From assembly GCA_002224055.1 (NCBI GenBank), contig AZLU01000005.1, forward strand, positions 512,781-576,780: a DNA stretch of 64,000 nucleotides, in the 5' to 3' direction. Below are positions 1-9,608 of the stretch, one piece after another. This DNA is from Pezizomycotina sp. ARF18 (taxonomy: Eukaryota > Ascomycota). Within the stretch, counting starts at the first letter, position 1, and every line of letters begins with the position of its first letter. The notes below the pieces were generated by a model, which saw nothing but the letters and a program-made list of their open reading frames with translations, was not told the origin of the DNA and did not search any database. Position numbers and translations under genes: made by a program.

Positions 1-398
1 CTTCACGTCTTCGGCCACGTCCGCGAAGCAGCTGGAGCGAAAAGGGTGCCGTGGACGAAAGGTATTATCGAACCAGACTCCCATCACCTCTTCCGAATAT
101 ATATCTTTCTGACATAAAAACAGAAGCCGCATCCGCAATCGCAAGCCAGAGAACGCTAAGGACGATACGGCACGATACCGACAAAGGCAAACATGGCCGC
201 TTCATCGACCTCTGCAGCGTTTCGTCTTCCATGCTACGTAATCAGGAAACGTTAATGGTTAACGCTGCTATCGTGGGCATAAGCGATATGCATTTAGCAG
301 CTAGACCGCCAGTGCTAGTGGAGCTTTTGCTGGCAGAGGATACGGCCGACGTCGGCGGATTTGACGGATTCGGAGAACAGGACGGGCCGATAATTTAA
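1..398 (+). CDS. Open frame running in from the left edge, unidentified (partial)
   Basis: One frame is open from about position 3 to a TAA at 398, with no ATG near its left end. It would therefore be the 3' part of a gene that starts outside the window, if it is a gene at all. The region is clearly richer in G+C than the DNA that follows it. The translated product has an acidic, aliphatic C-terminal part (PPVLVELLLAEDTADVGGF) and shows no domain that I recognise. The opposite strand also has a fairly long serine/proline-rich open frame over the same bases, so the coding strand is not certain. I infer a real coding tail from base composition and frame length only. Confidence 0.3.
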   Translation, partial: SRLRPRPRSSWSEKGAVDERYYRTRLPSPLPNIYLSDIKTEAASAIASQRTLRTIRHDTDKGKHGRFIDLCSVSSSMLRNQETLMVNAAIVGISDMHLAARPPVLVELLLAEDTADVGGFDGFGEQDGPII

Positions 399-595
399 AC
401 CGATCGATCGATAATAAGGTAGCTATTTGATAGAGGTAAGGAATTGACTTTTCAATAATTTAAAGTGATGAATTTCAGATTAGGAGAGCTAGATGCCGTA
501 AGAGGCGGTAGGTGCGGTTGAGGGATATTTAAAGGCAAGAAAATTGGGGGGTTTTTTTTTTTATTTTTTCTTGAAGCGCTCTAACGGTACCAAAG

Positions 596-629
<34 letters not shown>

Positions 630-800
630 AGAGAAACGGAGCCTATCGGGTAGCAAGGCTTCATCAATATAGAGCCTGATAGTATTACTTCTGATGCGGT
701 CATCCACTAGACGTCTTTAAACATTATAGTACCTAGCTCACTGCTGCGAAGGTCGGAGCGCAATCGATTCGAGCATTTCCCACGAAAGGGCGACTAGATC
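399..800. other. AT-rich spacer with a 28-base poly(A) tract
   Basis: Between the edge ORF and the gypsy relic lies AT-rich DNA with a T-rich patch near 550-570 and an uninterrupted A run at 599-626. The A run is followed by a short GA repeat. No reading frame or RNA gene is supported here. The A run could be the tail of a retroposed sequence, but no clear element or target-site duplication was seen around it. Confidence 0.5.
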
Positions 801-803
801 CTA

Positions 804-1520
804 GAAGGAAGCAATGAAAACGTGAGGAGGCGGAAATGAAGCAACTCGTGGAGGACCAGAGGCTGATCGAGGAGGTATTGAAAGCACTGAAATAAAAGAG
901 AAAGAGCGAGATGCTGAGAAAACTCGACTGGAGGGCAAGCAAGATACCCCGGCGTCGTCTGCCGGATCCAAATTGGGGTTCGAGAAATTCCTCTTTTCCC
1001 AAAACTAATCCGCTGATCATCACTTGCATGAGTTTTACGTCGTCAACGCCTGTCGGTTGTGAAAGCTATGCAATCATGCGGCCGAAGCGGACGCCGCTAG
1101 TGCTCATGCTTCTCAGCCACCGCCTCCTTCAACGGTTCTCAAAGTCCAGTCGAGGCTCCGTTCAAAGCGCATTCGATGCCGAAGCTAGCTATTATGGACG
1201 GTGGAACTCGGACAACAAGAAAACACCGTCAAGCCAGCGAACTCGAGGGGACGCACTTGTCCGTCTAGCCAACTATGGCAATTTCGGACCGCGACCGAAG
1301 TTCTTGTCCGGCTTTTGGAAGACAATATTTATTCCTAGCTGGAATGAAATGGCTTACGAAGCTTAATCACCCACCGCAGACAGCCAAAAGCGAGCGCATC
1401 AACGAAGTCTAGATATTGCATTGCGATTACTTTGTTGACGCATATCAAAGCAAATGGGTTTCTCGGCTTACTGATCTCCCGAAGCCAGGTCTGAGCAGTT
1501 ACTAGCCAGTACAGCTTGGA
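804..1520 (+). mobile_element. Ty3/gypsy retrotransposon relic (gag-like coil and integrase core)
   Basis: Around 1255-1500 three neighbouring frames together give a Ty3/gypsy integrase core: ISDRD (second catalytic Asp), then PKFLSGFWKTIF, a HPPQTAKSERINE stretch with the catalytic Glu, and an alpha-helical segment ending near QSKWVS. In intact elements these read through as SDRDPKF...HPQTDGQSERTN. The frame changes at the SDRD/PKF junction because one base of a short C run appears to be missing, and stops (for example after INEV) follow. Upstream, 804-960 encodes a charged coiled-coil stretch (EEAEMKQLVEDQRLIEEVL) of the sort seen in fungal gag proteins, which is only an inference. No LTRs, primer-binding site, reverse transcriptase or RNase H were found, so this is a truncated, dead copy. 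Confidence 0.7.
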
Positions 1521-1539
1521 CATGTACAGGCACGAACGA

Positions 1540-1640
1540 GATGATAATTCGCTAAGTCATCAGTTCGAAGGAAAAGAACAACCCTTGGGTAGATGCGTTC
1601 ATAAGCAGACAGCTTAATTAAGTAAACTTATCATTGAAGG
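1540..1640 (+). pseudogene. Mutated fragment of the OTT_1508-type deaminase gene
   Basis: The bases near 1576-1622 match about 3 in 4 positions of the deaminase gene near 3560-3608. At protein level the fragment reads NNPWVDAFISRQLN-stop-V, where the intact gene reads DNSWVDAAMGRQLNQV. The differences at the 3' end include three C-to-T changes in CpA context, one of them turning CAA into the TAA stop, which is the signature of repeat-induced point mutation. Only about 100 bases can be aligned by eye. It lies directly after the gypsy integrase relic and about 1.5 kb upstream of the fuller copy. It is best read as a decayed duplicate piece rather than an exon of the downstream gene. Confidence 0.5.
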
Positions 1641-3040
1641 CCGTGGGTATTTTTGGTATATGCTGCATGACCAATCTAGAGTAATATCCAGAAACTATAG
1701 TTGTGTTCTTAACTCATTCTAGTTTTATCCCAATGCAGTATAGTTTCTTATTCAGGATTAAAGGAGTCTCAGATCTCTTTCCTTATATTTGAGAAGAGTT
1801 CTGTTAAATATAAACACCACGATGGATAAGATAGAGCGCAAAATTAGAAGGTTCGTGGTAAGTTTAATCGAGGACTCTATAATCTATGTAAGCGTTGCAT
1901 GCGCATGCAGCTGTACACGTTGGCCTCTCCGCGACCAGTAAATAGTCCGTCTTATTTTAAATAGTGTAATACATGAAAACAAAATGCAGTATCACCCATG
2001 GTTAGCTCCTGGTACTAAAAAAAAAAAAAAAAAAAATCATGGCACTTGTGGGTTAATCTGTATCAGAGTCCTTCGTATACGGCCATGAACATACGGCTAT
2101 GACGGGATTTCTTTAGCAGCTACCGAGATGCACTGTCCTAGGCCCCTGAAAGCAAAAGATTCCCGGTAATTTTTGTTCACACGCAACGCTTTATACATTC
2201 AGTCGAACGGCCCGTCTACCTTCTGTAGCTTACTCATGCGGTTTCAAGTAATAATCGGCCGCTGATTAATATCAATTGCCATGATCAATGTTAGTATATA
2301 ACCGACATCTGAGGATCTTGAATGAATCCACAAGTCTCAAGACTTATAGAAAATCAGTTGGTATTGGACTAGCGTGATGTTCTAGAAACTGGGTGAAATC
2401 GCCATCTTCAAAGGGTTTCGAAGTCCTATAATCGAGAAAATATATCTGAGCCTTGAGAGTATTATGGATCTGGCTAAAAATAATGATATATTATATGACT
2501 TGCTTAAATTAACACTCATACATTTACACTGTATGAAGCCGGGGTCCACGGGCGAGTCTGGCTAGAATTCTGTTGTATCTAGGTATTTCGCAGTACCGCT
2601 CGCTGCCTGTTAGTTATCTTAACCGGTGACCCATGCAGGGACAACATAGACTCACGCAGGCGGTTGCGTAAGAAGAAACAATTTCTCGCCCACAAAATCT
2701 AGTTTTGTTTTTTTTTTCTCCCCCTAGCTTTCTTTTTTAACGACCAACGCCATAGAGTCTTTAAACTTTATCGCAAGGAGCTAGAAGCCAAGTCTGTGTT
2801 AGAAATAAGCTCCAGGGTACTATTTAGGATTCTGGTCAATCATACGGACGCAAAAGCTTAAACAGCAGCAATAATGACAAGAGGAATAGTAAAAAGCACC
2901 ACGCATGCGCAACCTCTGAAGTACTTGTAACCGGTGCACCATATTAGCCACGATCCTAGACTGTTATCTCTATACTAAATTCGAAAATGTCAGGAAAATC
3001 CTAAAATCTCGAACTATATCTATCTATTATAGAAATACTC
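1641..3040. other. AT-rich gene-free stretch
   Basis: No open frame of note and no RNA gene could be supported. The stretch holds a 20-base A run at 2017-2036, a T-rich patch near 2705-2740, and many TpA-rich segments. The 3' end may include the promoter and the unread first exon of the deaminase gene, but no defined TATA box or start codon could be assigned. Confidence 0.5.
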
Positions 3041-3044
3041 CGTT

Positions 3045-4892
3045 ACTATGATCCGTCGAGGTCGCCGCAGAGAGTAGCGGGCTTTGACCTCAGTAAAGTC
3101 GGATATCAGCACCAAGTCGCAGGTCTTGAGGATTACGAGCGTCTTCTTGTTATACTAGATACGTTGGCATCTATTTCCGTGGCTTCACCGAAATCTGACG
3201 TTTATGCCATTGCTTTAGGACTCTGGAGCAAACGCCACCAGCCTTATGGGGCTAATAGGTACCAACCCACGATATATAGTATGTCAGCGGGAACAAGCGG
3301 GTTGCGAATTCTGTGTCCCAGCATTTCAAAGTAGTTTGGAAACACATGCAAAACGTTCAGACGCTGCTGAAAGAGCTTCCGTTATCCTACCGCACTTCAA
3401 ATAGAGCTCCCAATAGAAAGTCACGCACAGGCCAGGAAAAGCAACTTGAGGAAGCCGAGAATTCCTTGGTAGCGGAAATCATCCGTTACTCTCTTCTAAA
3501 AATTAAAGCTCGTGCTGACAAATACAAAGATATATTTAGCCAGGCCGTAGATATGAGGGAGAGGGATAACTCTTGGGTAGATGCGGCGATGGGGAGGCAG
3601 CTCAACCAAGTCAAGGATACCCTCGTGAAATTAGATGAAATCTGGGAAGTACAGAAGATCAAGCAGGGAGAGAAATCAGATGTTAGTGAAGAAAGACTAA
3701 TCGCGGAATTTGTGGCCGATCTCCTCCGAGTTACACAAGAACGGATTGAGTTACAATTGGATGGAGATATCGAATACAAGTTGCTCAAGTGGACGAGGAG
3801 GGCGGGCGTTGAGCTTGCACATAATACCGGCCAAATAGATATAAACTCTTCGATCCCCTCACAGAGGGCAAGAACTTCGAGCCTGAGCGCTTCTTAACAA
3901 AACTATTTTCCTCAATCCACCACTACCGCGTCCTTTTAAGATTCGCTTATTCTCCGCAATTGAAGGAGATCCTGAAGGAATACCTTCATATTCATGAACT
4001 AGAGTCTGCCTTTAAAACAATTCGGACCGCCACTGCCGCCGAAGTCAAAGGGGTTATGACTGCTGCGCTTGAAAAATGGACGCAGCTGGAACTTGATCAG
4101 ATTCAGAGTTCCGTCTCGACCGAAGATATTCAGACCGTCGTAGACAAAGTCGTAGCCTTAGAAACGAGTAAAACGTCCAGTTCGGTAAAAAAAAAAAAAA
4201 AAAAAAAAAAAAGTGCGTCATTATGAATGTACGCTCAAGTCCGCCGATGAGATCTGTAGGGCATTGAATACGAGTAACACTTGGAACCATAAACCCCGAC
4301 CTTATGTATACTTTGGAGTCAGCAAATTGTGCTGTTACGGATGTGCACTCACTTTCGAAGTTTACAACAAATATCTGATCGTAATTTCTTTGTAAGGGGA
4401 AGCAATCAGGCCGCGTATGGCAGGATTGCTTTCCCAGAATTCGGCAATCGAGAATTCGACGAACGCATGCACGGTGAGCTGGAGGAGCGCCTGCAACGTG
4501 AAGTAGCACGGTTGCTCCTCGAGCAAGGAGGGATCAACAGCGAATTAGTGGTTAAGCGGAAGTCAGAATCAACGGTAGGAAGAGGTTTGGACGAGCGGGT
4601 CAGAGCTACGGTGAGAGTAGGCTACCGGTCGAATGGAACGGTAAGTGAGCCGACCGCATTTGCACCGTTTGGAATAAATTTACATTCAAATATGGGCGAC
4701 TTTGAACTAATACAATACGTCTCGTTGACTTCTTAACATTTAGGCGTGAATGATTTGTTCGACAAGTTCAACAATCTCCAGCGTTCCAAAAAAATCATGA
4801 TGCCTACGCAGGAGCTCACCACAGTCTCTCATAAATGTAAAGTGCTAGGCACCGATCTTAATCGCGAAGTAAACGCGGATAAGAAATTTTAG
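3045..4892 (+). CDS. Fungal OTT_1508-like nucleic-acid/nucleoside deaminase family protein (frameshifted in this sequence)
   Basis: The locus reads in three frames as one protein. The N-terminal part (3060-3290) carries LDTLASISVASPKSDVYAIAL, a segment type that I associate with fungal OTT_1508 proteins. A mostly helical region follows (3313-3870, then 3930-4186). The deaminase core is at 4213-4430: HYE gives the His and Glu of the HxE zinc/catalytic motif (4219-4227), then PRPYVYFGVSKLCCYGC supplies the CxxC zinc ligands (4333-4344), then the RGSNQAAYG segment equivalent to the RGSHG motif of the family. An intron is likely at about 4642-4744 (GTAAGT, TTAAC branch, TTTAG), followed by VNDLFDKFNNLQ to a TAG at 4892. 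A 26-base A run (4187-4212) lies directly before HYE and could encode poly-lysine if one base were absent. The family belongs to the cytidine-deaminase-like superfamily and its fungal role is unknown. The start codon is not resolved. Confidence 0.65.
4642..4744 (+). other. Probable intron in the deaminase gene
   Basis: The donor GTAAGTGAG follows the codons for RSNGT. A CTTCTTAACATTTAG branch/acceptor block ends at about 4744, and an open frame resumes immediately afterwards until the TAG at 4892. The reading phase does not match exactly across the junction, which fits the one-base indels seen throughout the window. Confidence 0.5.
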
Positions 4893-5289
4893 AAAAAGCC
4901 GCCAATAAGTTTGGGGAACGTCGGCTAAAGGCACTCAAATCCATCTCTTCAATCTGTACATTTATTGTTATACCGCATGCGTAGTACGTCGCAGCTAGTT
5001 ATCCTTGGTTTGTCCTTAGAAATTATGTCTTTTGCACTCTCCATTCAGTAATTGAGCTGATATTTTCCGCTTGTCAAAGAATAGTTTGATCGTGAAATCC
5101 AGGTTACAGTGCTTAGCGAGACCTTTTCATTCTTCCTCTTAAATCTGCATGGATACATTTATTAGTCACTCAATCGTATTTGGGCGTGCGCGGCTGCATT
5201 CCACCATAGATCTGATTCTGAACACGAATTCAACCCTTTAAAGAACTTCAGCACTAGTTTGAGTCACTTAGTTTTCATTAGTTACTTTT
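4893..5289. other. Spacer downstream of the deaminase gene
   Basis: AT-rich DNA between the deaminase stop codon and the minus-strand ORF that ends at 5290. It presumably holds the two convergent 3' untranslated regions. No gene, RNA or repeat was recognised. Confidence 0.5.
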
Positions 5290-5577
5290 TTATTTTGGTG
5301 ATGTAGTGCCATCGCGGTAAAATGGCAAATTCAATGTTCTAAGTCTCGCTATTCGGAGATTAATGATCTCTAACAGGTAGTGCATCTGTTCGGGCTGCTT
5401 GATTTTTTGGCAAGCTGTAGAGCCGGAAAGAATGGACAGAAAACATGATTTATACTCAGATAGTGCATCCGCCGAATCGCCTAACTGAACTTTAGATAAA
5501 GCGATACATGACGCAAGGCGCCATTCATCACTTGGAATTGCTCCTGCAGACGTATCGGGCGAGATTAGCAAGATCAT
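5290..5577 (-). CDS. Hypothetical 95-residue protein
   Basis: An ATG-started frame of 95 codons with a fairly balanced composition. The segment DEWRLASCIALSKVQLGDSA followed by DALSEYKSC has the periodicity of a helical (TPR-like) hairpin, but I do not recognise a family. It lies about 100 bases downstream of the charged ORF at 5685-5903 on the same strand, so the two may be parts of one spliced or frameshifted gene. Support is limited to length, ATG start and composition. Confidence 0.3.
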   Translation of the reverse strand: MILLISPDTSAGAIPSDEWRLASCIALSKVQLGDSADALSEYKSCFLSILSGSTACQKIKQPEQMHYLLEIINLRIARLRTLNLPFYRDGTTSPK

Positions 5578-5681
5578 GCGATGGTAAACATGAAAACTAA
5601 ATATTTTTTATTGGTGGAACTTAAGTTAAATCACTCGAGAACTTAAGCTTACTGAGTTTTCCTACGAGCGCTAACTGGGTA

Positions 5682-5903
5682 TCAGCCCGGTGGATGTAGA
5701 CGGTCAAGCTCTGAGAGAACGGGACGGATTACCTGGGTTCGAACGATCGTGGGAACACGCATCTCTTCCTCCCGCATTTCGATTTCCGCTCGTCTGGCTT
5801 CGAGAGCCTCAGCTCCCTTTCTATACTGCTCTTTCCTTTTCTTCAAGATCTGCCTTCTTCTCCTTATCTCGTCGTCGATACCGCTGCTGCTAGTAGAATC
5901 CAT
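5682..5903 (-). CDS. Hypothetical highly charged coiled-coil ORF
   Basis: Starting from the ATG at 5901-5903, the frame gives about 73 residues. A short Ser-rich start is followed by a strongly charged helix (RRRRQILKKRKEQYRKG, then a Glu/Arg-rich stretch) and a short tail ending in LHPPG. The heptad-like pattern points to a coiled coil. Such segments occur both in regulatory proteins and in retrotransposon gag regions, and the sequence does not decide between them. It may be linked to the downstream 95-residue ORF. Confidence 0.3.
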   Translation of the reverse strand: MDSTSSSGIDDEIRRRRQILKKRKEQYRKGAEALEARRAEIEMREEEMRVPTIVRTQVIRPVLSELDRLHPPG

Positions 5904-6207
5904 GACCTTCGATCTCCCACTGCTTAATCTATTAGTCAGTAGTTTTAAGTGTATTTCTCTAGAAAGCGTAGATAGCAAGAAGATAGCTGTGGCGAACAGT
6001 GGCTTTAATTGTTACTACGAAGCTGTAATGTATTTGCTTTCGAAGTTGTTGGTGAAGAAATGTTGATAGTATATATATATAATTCGTGAAATTTATTTGG
6101 TAAGAATACTTTAGACGGGGACCGAAATATTATAATTAAGCGACATAACAGAAAAATCGGAATGTATCTATACATCCTGAAGTCCTCTTATATTTCTTTC
6201 TTTCTTC

Positions 6208-6234
6208 TTTTTTTTTTTTTTTTTTTTTTTTTTT
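6208..6234 (+). repeat. 27-base poly(T) tract
   Basis: An uninterrupted T run preceded by a TTTC-rich stretch, in otherwise AT-rich DNA between two minus-strand loci. Read on the minus strand it would be a poly(A) tail, but no retroelement body or duplicated target site was seen next to it. Confidence 0.8.
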
Positions 6235-6387
6235 CAGGAGAATACGAAGATATCTATAAATACTTCAGGTATGTAATCTCGGTAGCAATACCAACGCAGG
6301 ACGATCTATTGTATATAAAAGACTTTAAACCGTTGTAAACTAAACTATATGCTGCAGAACGTGAAAGGAGCAGAACCTGAAATAGGG

Positions 6388-6430
6388 CGAAAAGGAAAAG
6401 GAAAAGGAAAAGGAAAGGAAAAGGAAAAGG
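6388..6430 (+). repeat. AAAAGG microsatellite
   Basis: About seven copies of the six-base unit AAAAGG in tandem, with one unit shortened to AAAGG. It lies in the spacer between the charged ORF and the 3' end of the cysteine-rich gene. Variation in copy number between isolates is likely for this type of repeat. Confidence 0.85.
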
Positions 6431-6549
6431 ATCATAATATACATAATGGTATAGGGAAATTTCAGTCAGCTCAGTAAACATGGTTTAGTTGTTTAGATAA
6501 TGATCTTAACAGGCGTCGTGGACAACCCGGAATCTTCAAGATCGTGCCC

Positions 6550-8053
6550 CTAAGCAGCATGAGCACTACTACTAGAGCCCGCTACATGATCACCACTGCC
6601 TGGACTATCATAAAGCGGGTTTCCCTGCTACCTTCCAACCGCATTTACAGTACCCCAGGCAGAATTTGTCAGCTTTGCCGAGACCCTTCCTCTTTGAGCC
6701 TCTGGGATGTGGCCGATAAGTCCCCACAGCGGCGAGTCTTTGTTTTCGGCCTTCAAGCATTGTTCCAAGCCTTGCTATGTGTATGTCCCTTGCCATGGAT
6801 ACATTTGCAGTTGGAGCACGCTTTACATTTCTTTCCGCGTCTCCGTAGTCTTCGTGTCCGGGGTTGAGACCTTCCCCGCACTTTATAACTGTCTTCTCGA
6901 TCGGCGGGCAAGTACAGCCGCCACTGTCCTTTGGAGCGTGCTCGTGCACCTCTCCTTCGCTTGTTTCATGTCGTTGGCGTTCATGATCGCGGTGGAGTGA
7001 TCGGGATTGCATTTCATCATGTTATCGTGGATATCCCTGGTGGAGAGTCTACACTGGCAGGTCGTCGAGCAACCGTGGTAAAGATCTGCCCGTGGGCTAC
7101 ACCGGGCATTGTAGTAAATTAGCTTGCCGGTCGGCGTCTCTTCGACGCGAAGAACGTAGGCTTGGTGTGTCTCCTCCTCTAGCTTGCGCTGTTCTTCATT
7201 AACCTCGGCCGGGGTTGGTGAGCCGCTTTTTGTTCTGAGCCCTGTTTCCGGTTGGGGGATTGCGGTCGCACAGTATGATGTTGATGTTCAAGGGAGTCTG
7301 CCTGGTGCCCAGGTGATTGTGCGTGGAACTGCTTAGCCGGGGATTGCTGATGTTCGGTAGAACCTCGTTTTCCGGAAGGCCGTTGGCCACCAGCGTCCGT
7401 AACTGGCGGGTGCTGTCCAGGAGTTTGTGGGTGACTAGGGGGCGAATGCTGTCCATAAGATTGTGGTTGGCTAGGGTGCAAATGCCGTCCAGGAGATTGA
7501 TCCTGCCCTGACGGTTGCTGGAGCCCTGGTGACCGATGCCCCTCCGATGGTTGCTTCCGCTCAGCCGAACTTCGTCCTTCAGAACCCGATAGCGCAATGT
7601 AATGGCCAAAGAATTCTCCGTCGTTCCCTTCGCATTTGCAACCCGCGTTTTTCACGCACCAGTGATCCAGCTCATCCGCCTTTCCAATGTGGATACCATT
7701 CTCTGAAAGAAATTTTTGGAATCCTTTTGACCAATTCGGAGCGCAGTCCACGACCCGGTCGTTGTTACATACGCACGGCAAGCAGACTCTGGGTGGTCTA
7801 GGGCTTCTGAACATTCAGCCGGGCGGTGTACAGGTGAAATAGGAAACGGAAGGTTTTCATGCGGCGAGGATGGGTATCCATCCGGATCTCTTGTTAGCCA
7901 GTCTGGAAGATTGCTGTTGCTCGCTACTGGCTGCGTGTGGACTATTAGCCGTGTGTTGGATTCGGCAGGTGCAGCTTGGACGGTACGCCAGTGCTGTAAG
8001 GCCGGAAGAACGCCAATAAGAAAAGCAGAGCTGATTTTAAGGAAATCAAGCAT
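6550..8053 (-). CDS. Secreted cysteine-rich modular protein with CxC motifs (frameshifted in this sequence)
   Basis: The ATG at 8051-8053 opens a typical signal peptide (MLDFLKISSAFLIGVLPAL, cleavage likely after VQA). Adjoining frames then continue one protein down to a TAG at 6550-6552, roughly 480 residues. After a spacer comes a cysteine module (VCLPCVCNNDRVVDC ... WCVKNAGCKC), then a Pro/Gln/Ser/His-rich low-complexity region with repeats of the type SPPSHPQTPGQH, then a second cysteine block with TTCQC, GGCTCPP and SNCKC. Five CxC motifs are seen, each followed 6-13 residues later by a further Cys or a His-rich patch. At least four frame changes interrupt the locus and none of the joined frames contains a stop. 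I do not recognise the family. The design suggests an extracellular or wall-associated, disulfide-rich or metal-binding protein, possibly an effector-like one. Those roles are inference. Confidence 0.6.
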
Positions 8054-9608
8054 TATAGGCAGTTTGATATTCGTTAGATACTCCTTCTATATGCTTTCAA
8101 AATTGCGTGAGCAAGGGATCCGCGGGTGGGCAGTCTTGTTATGGGTAAGTTACGGTGGTGCTCAAAGGGGAACCTTGCAAGTACGTCGGTAGAAAGGAAT
8201 CGGCTGTCGTGAAAATCGAGACGTCCTTGGGTTTTAATACAAATCAACTACTTCCGCTTCACCTCGCCGCACGGCACTGCCTTTAGCTCATCGCCTCATT
8301 GTCGTTCGAAGGCAATGTCAATATTGAAACGAAGCCACCGGTTTCGTATTTGCAACGAAGGCGGCGCGGTTTGCTCGCTTGTAGAGTACTGAGTATCCAA
8401 ATGTCGAAGCTCTGCGTGCATTGATTCTGTCAAAGGGGAATACTTGGTATTATATACATAACCACCAGCATCGATAATACTGATTCTAGATCGATATGCA
8501 CATGAACTTCCGAAAAAAAAAAACAAACCCATGGACTGAATGATATATCAATCGCATCGGAAAAACTTGGAACAAGCATACTAGTTCTATCATTTCAACA
8601 CTTTAATTCTAAATAGTATAACCAAGATAGAGATCCGTTTATACACTTCGCGAATTTGGCTTGTGATTTTCGAACATCTACAACGCCTTCAACGTTTTCT
8701 GTTATCTGATATCTTTAGCCGCCGCCCGAATGTGTTACCGCTGCTAGACTGGCGACAACTCCCCACAGCGCCTTTCGAAACAACTTTGAGAAGTTAGCAA
8801 AAACAATAATAAAAAGAAAAAAAAATATAGATCGATGCAAACGTAAATACGGTATATTTCCAACCCACAAGATCACGCTCTCTGAAGTATTTGGATGTTT
8901 AGATTGATAAATTTCGAGAAAGAGAGCTATACCGTGGGAACGCCTTGGCGGGTTATATTGTAACCTTCACCTTTAAGAATGAGCTAGATAGAAGTTGACA
9001 ATGAAGAAAGTGTAGAAATTGCGTATCTTATAGCAAATAATATTACTTTAGTATACTCAGTTTGAGTTAGCTAGTTCAGCATCGGTGAGCTAAAGAGCGG
9101 ATCTCGCCTAGTACATTGTATAAAATACTAAATTATACTCAAGTCGATTTTCAATTAGATTATAAATGCAGTCTAGATCTCCTCCCATTCGGATAGTAAC
9201 ACGAATGTCAGATAAGAATACTAGTATCCAGAAGGTTGTGTAAAGGTTTTAAACTGTTTTTGATCATATATGATTTTTGTTTTCTTGCTATAAGCTGATC
9301 TGGATAAGAAACTCCTCCCAAAAACTCCGGTATCCCTATGCAACAAAATGGGATGAAATGCATAAAAGCTAATAAAATCCTGCGCCATCGTTGAGAAGGC
9401 GAAAAAAAAGGTATGCTCAAGCAGAGAGCCGGCCGATGTTACTATAGTCTCTCTCCCAGTATACGAGACTTTTCGGCAAGAGAAAAAGAAACCAGGAATT
9501 ATAAATATCGTCGTAAAAATCCAGAAAAATGTGCATCGAAAAAAGCCCGTCTCCAAAGGAAAACTCAAGCGCGAGATAACAAAAAGAAGAAAAGCAAAAA
9601 ATGAGGAA
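8054..9608. other. Spacer with the 5' region of the cysteine-rich gene
   Basis: The first few hundred bases should hold the promoter of the minus-strand cysteine-rich gene, but no convincing TATA box was found. The rest is AT-rich, with a 10-base A run near 8513-8523 and short A-rich patches near 8800-8830 and 9400. The right end abuts the 3' end of the permease gene. No gene was recognised. Confidence 0.5.
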
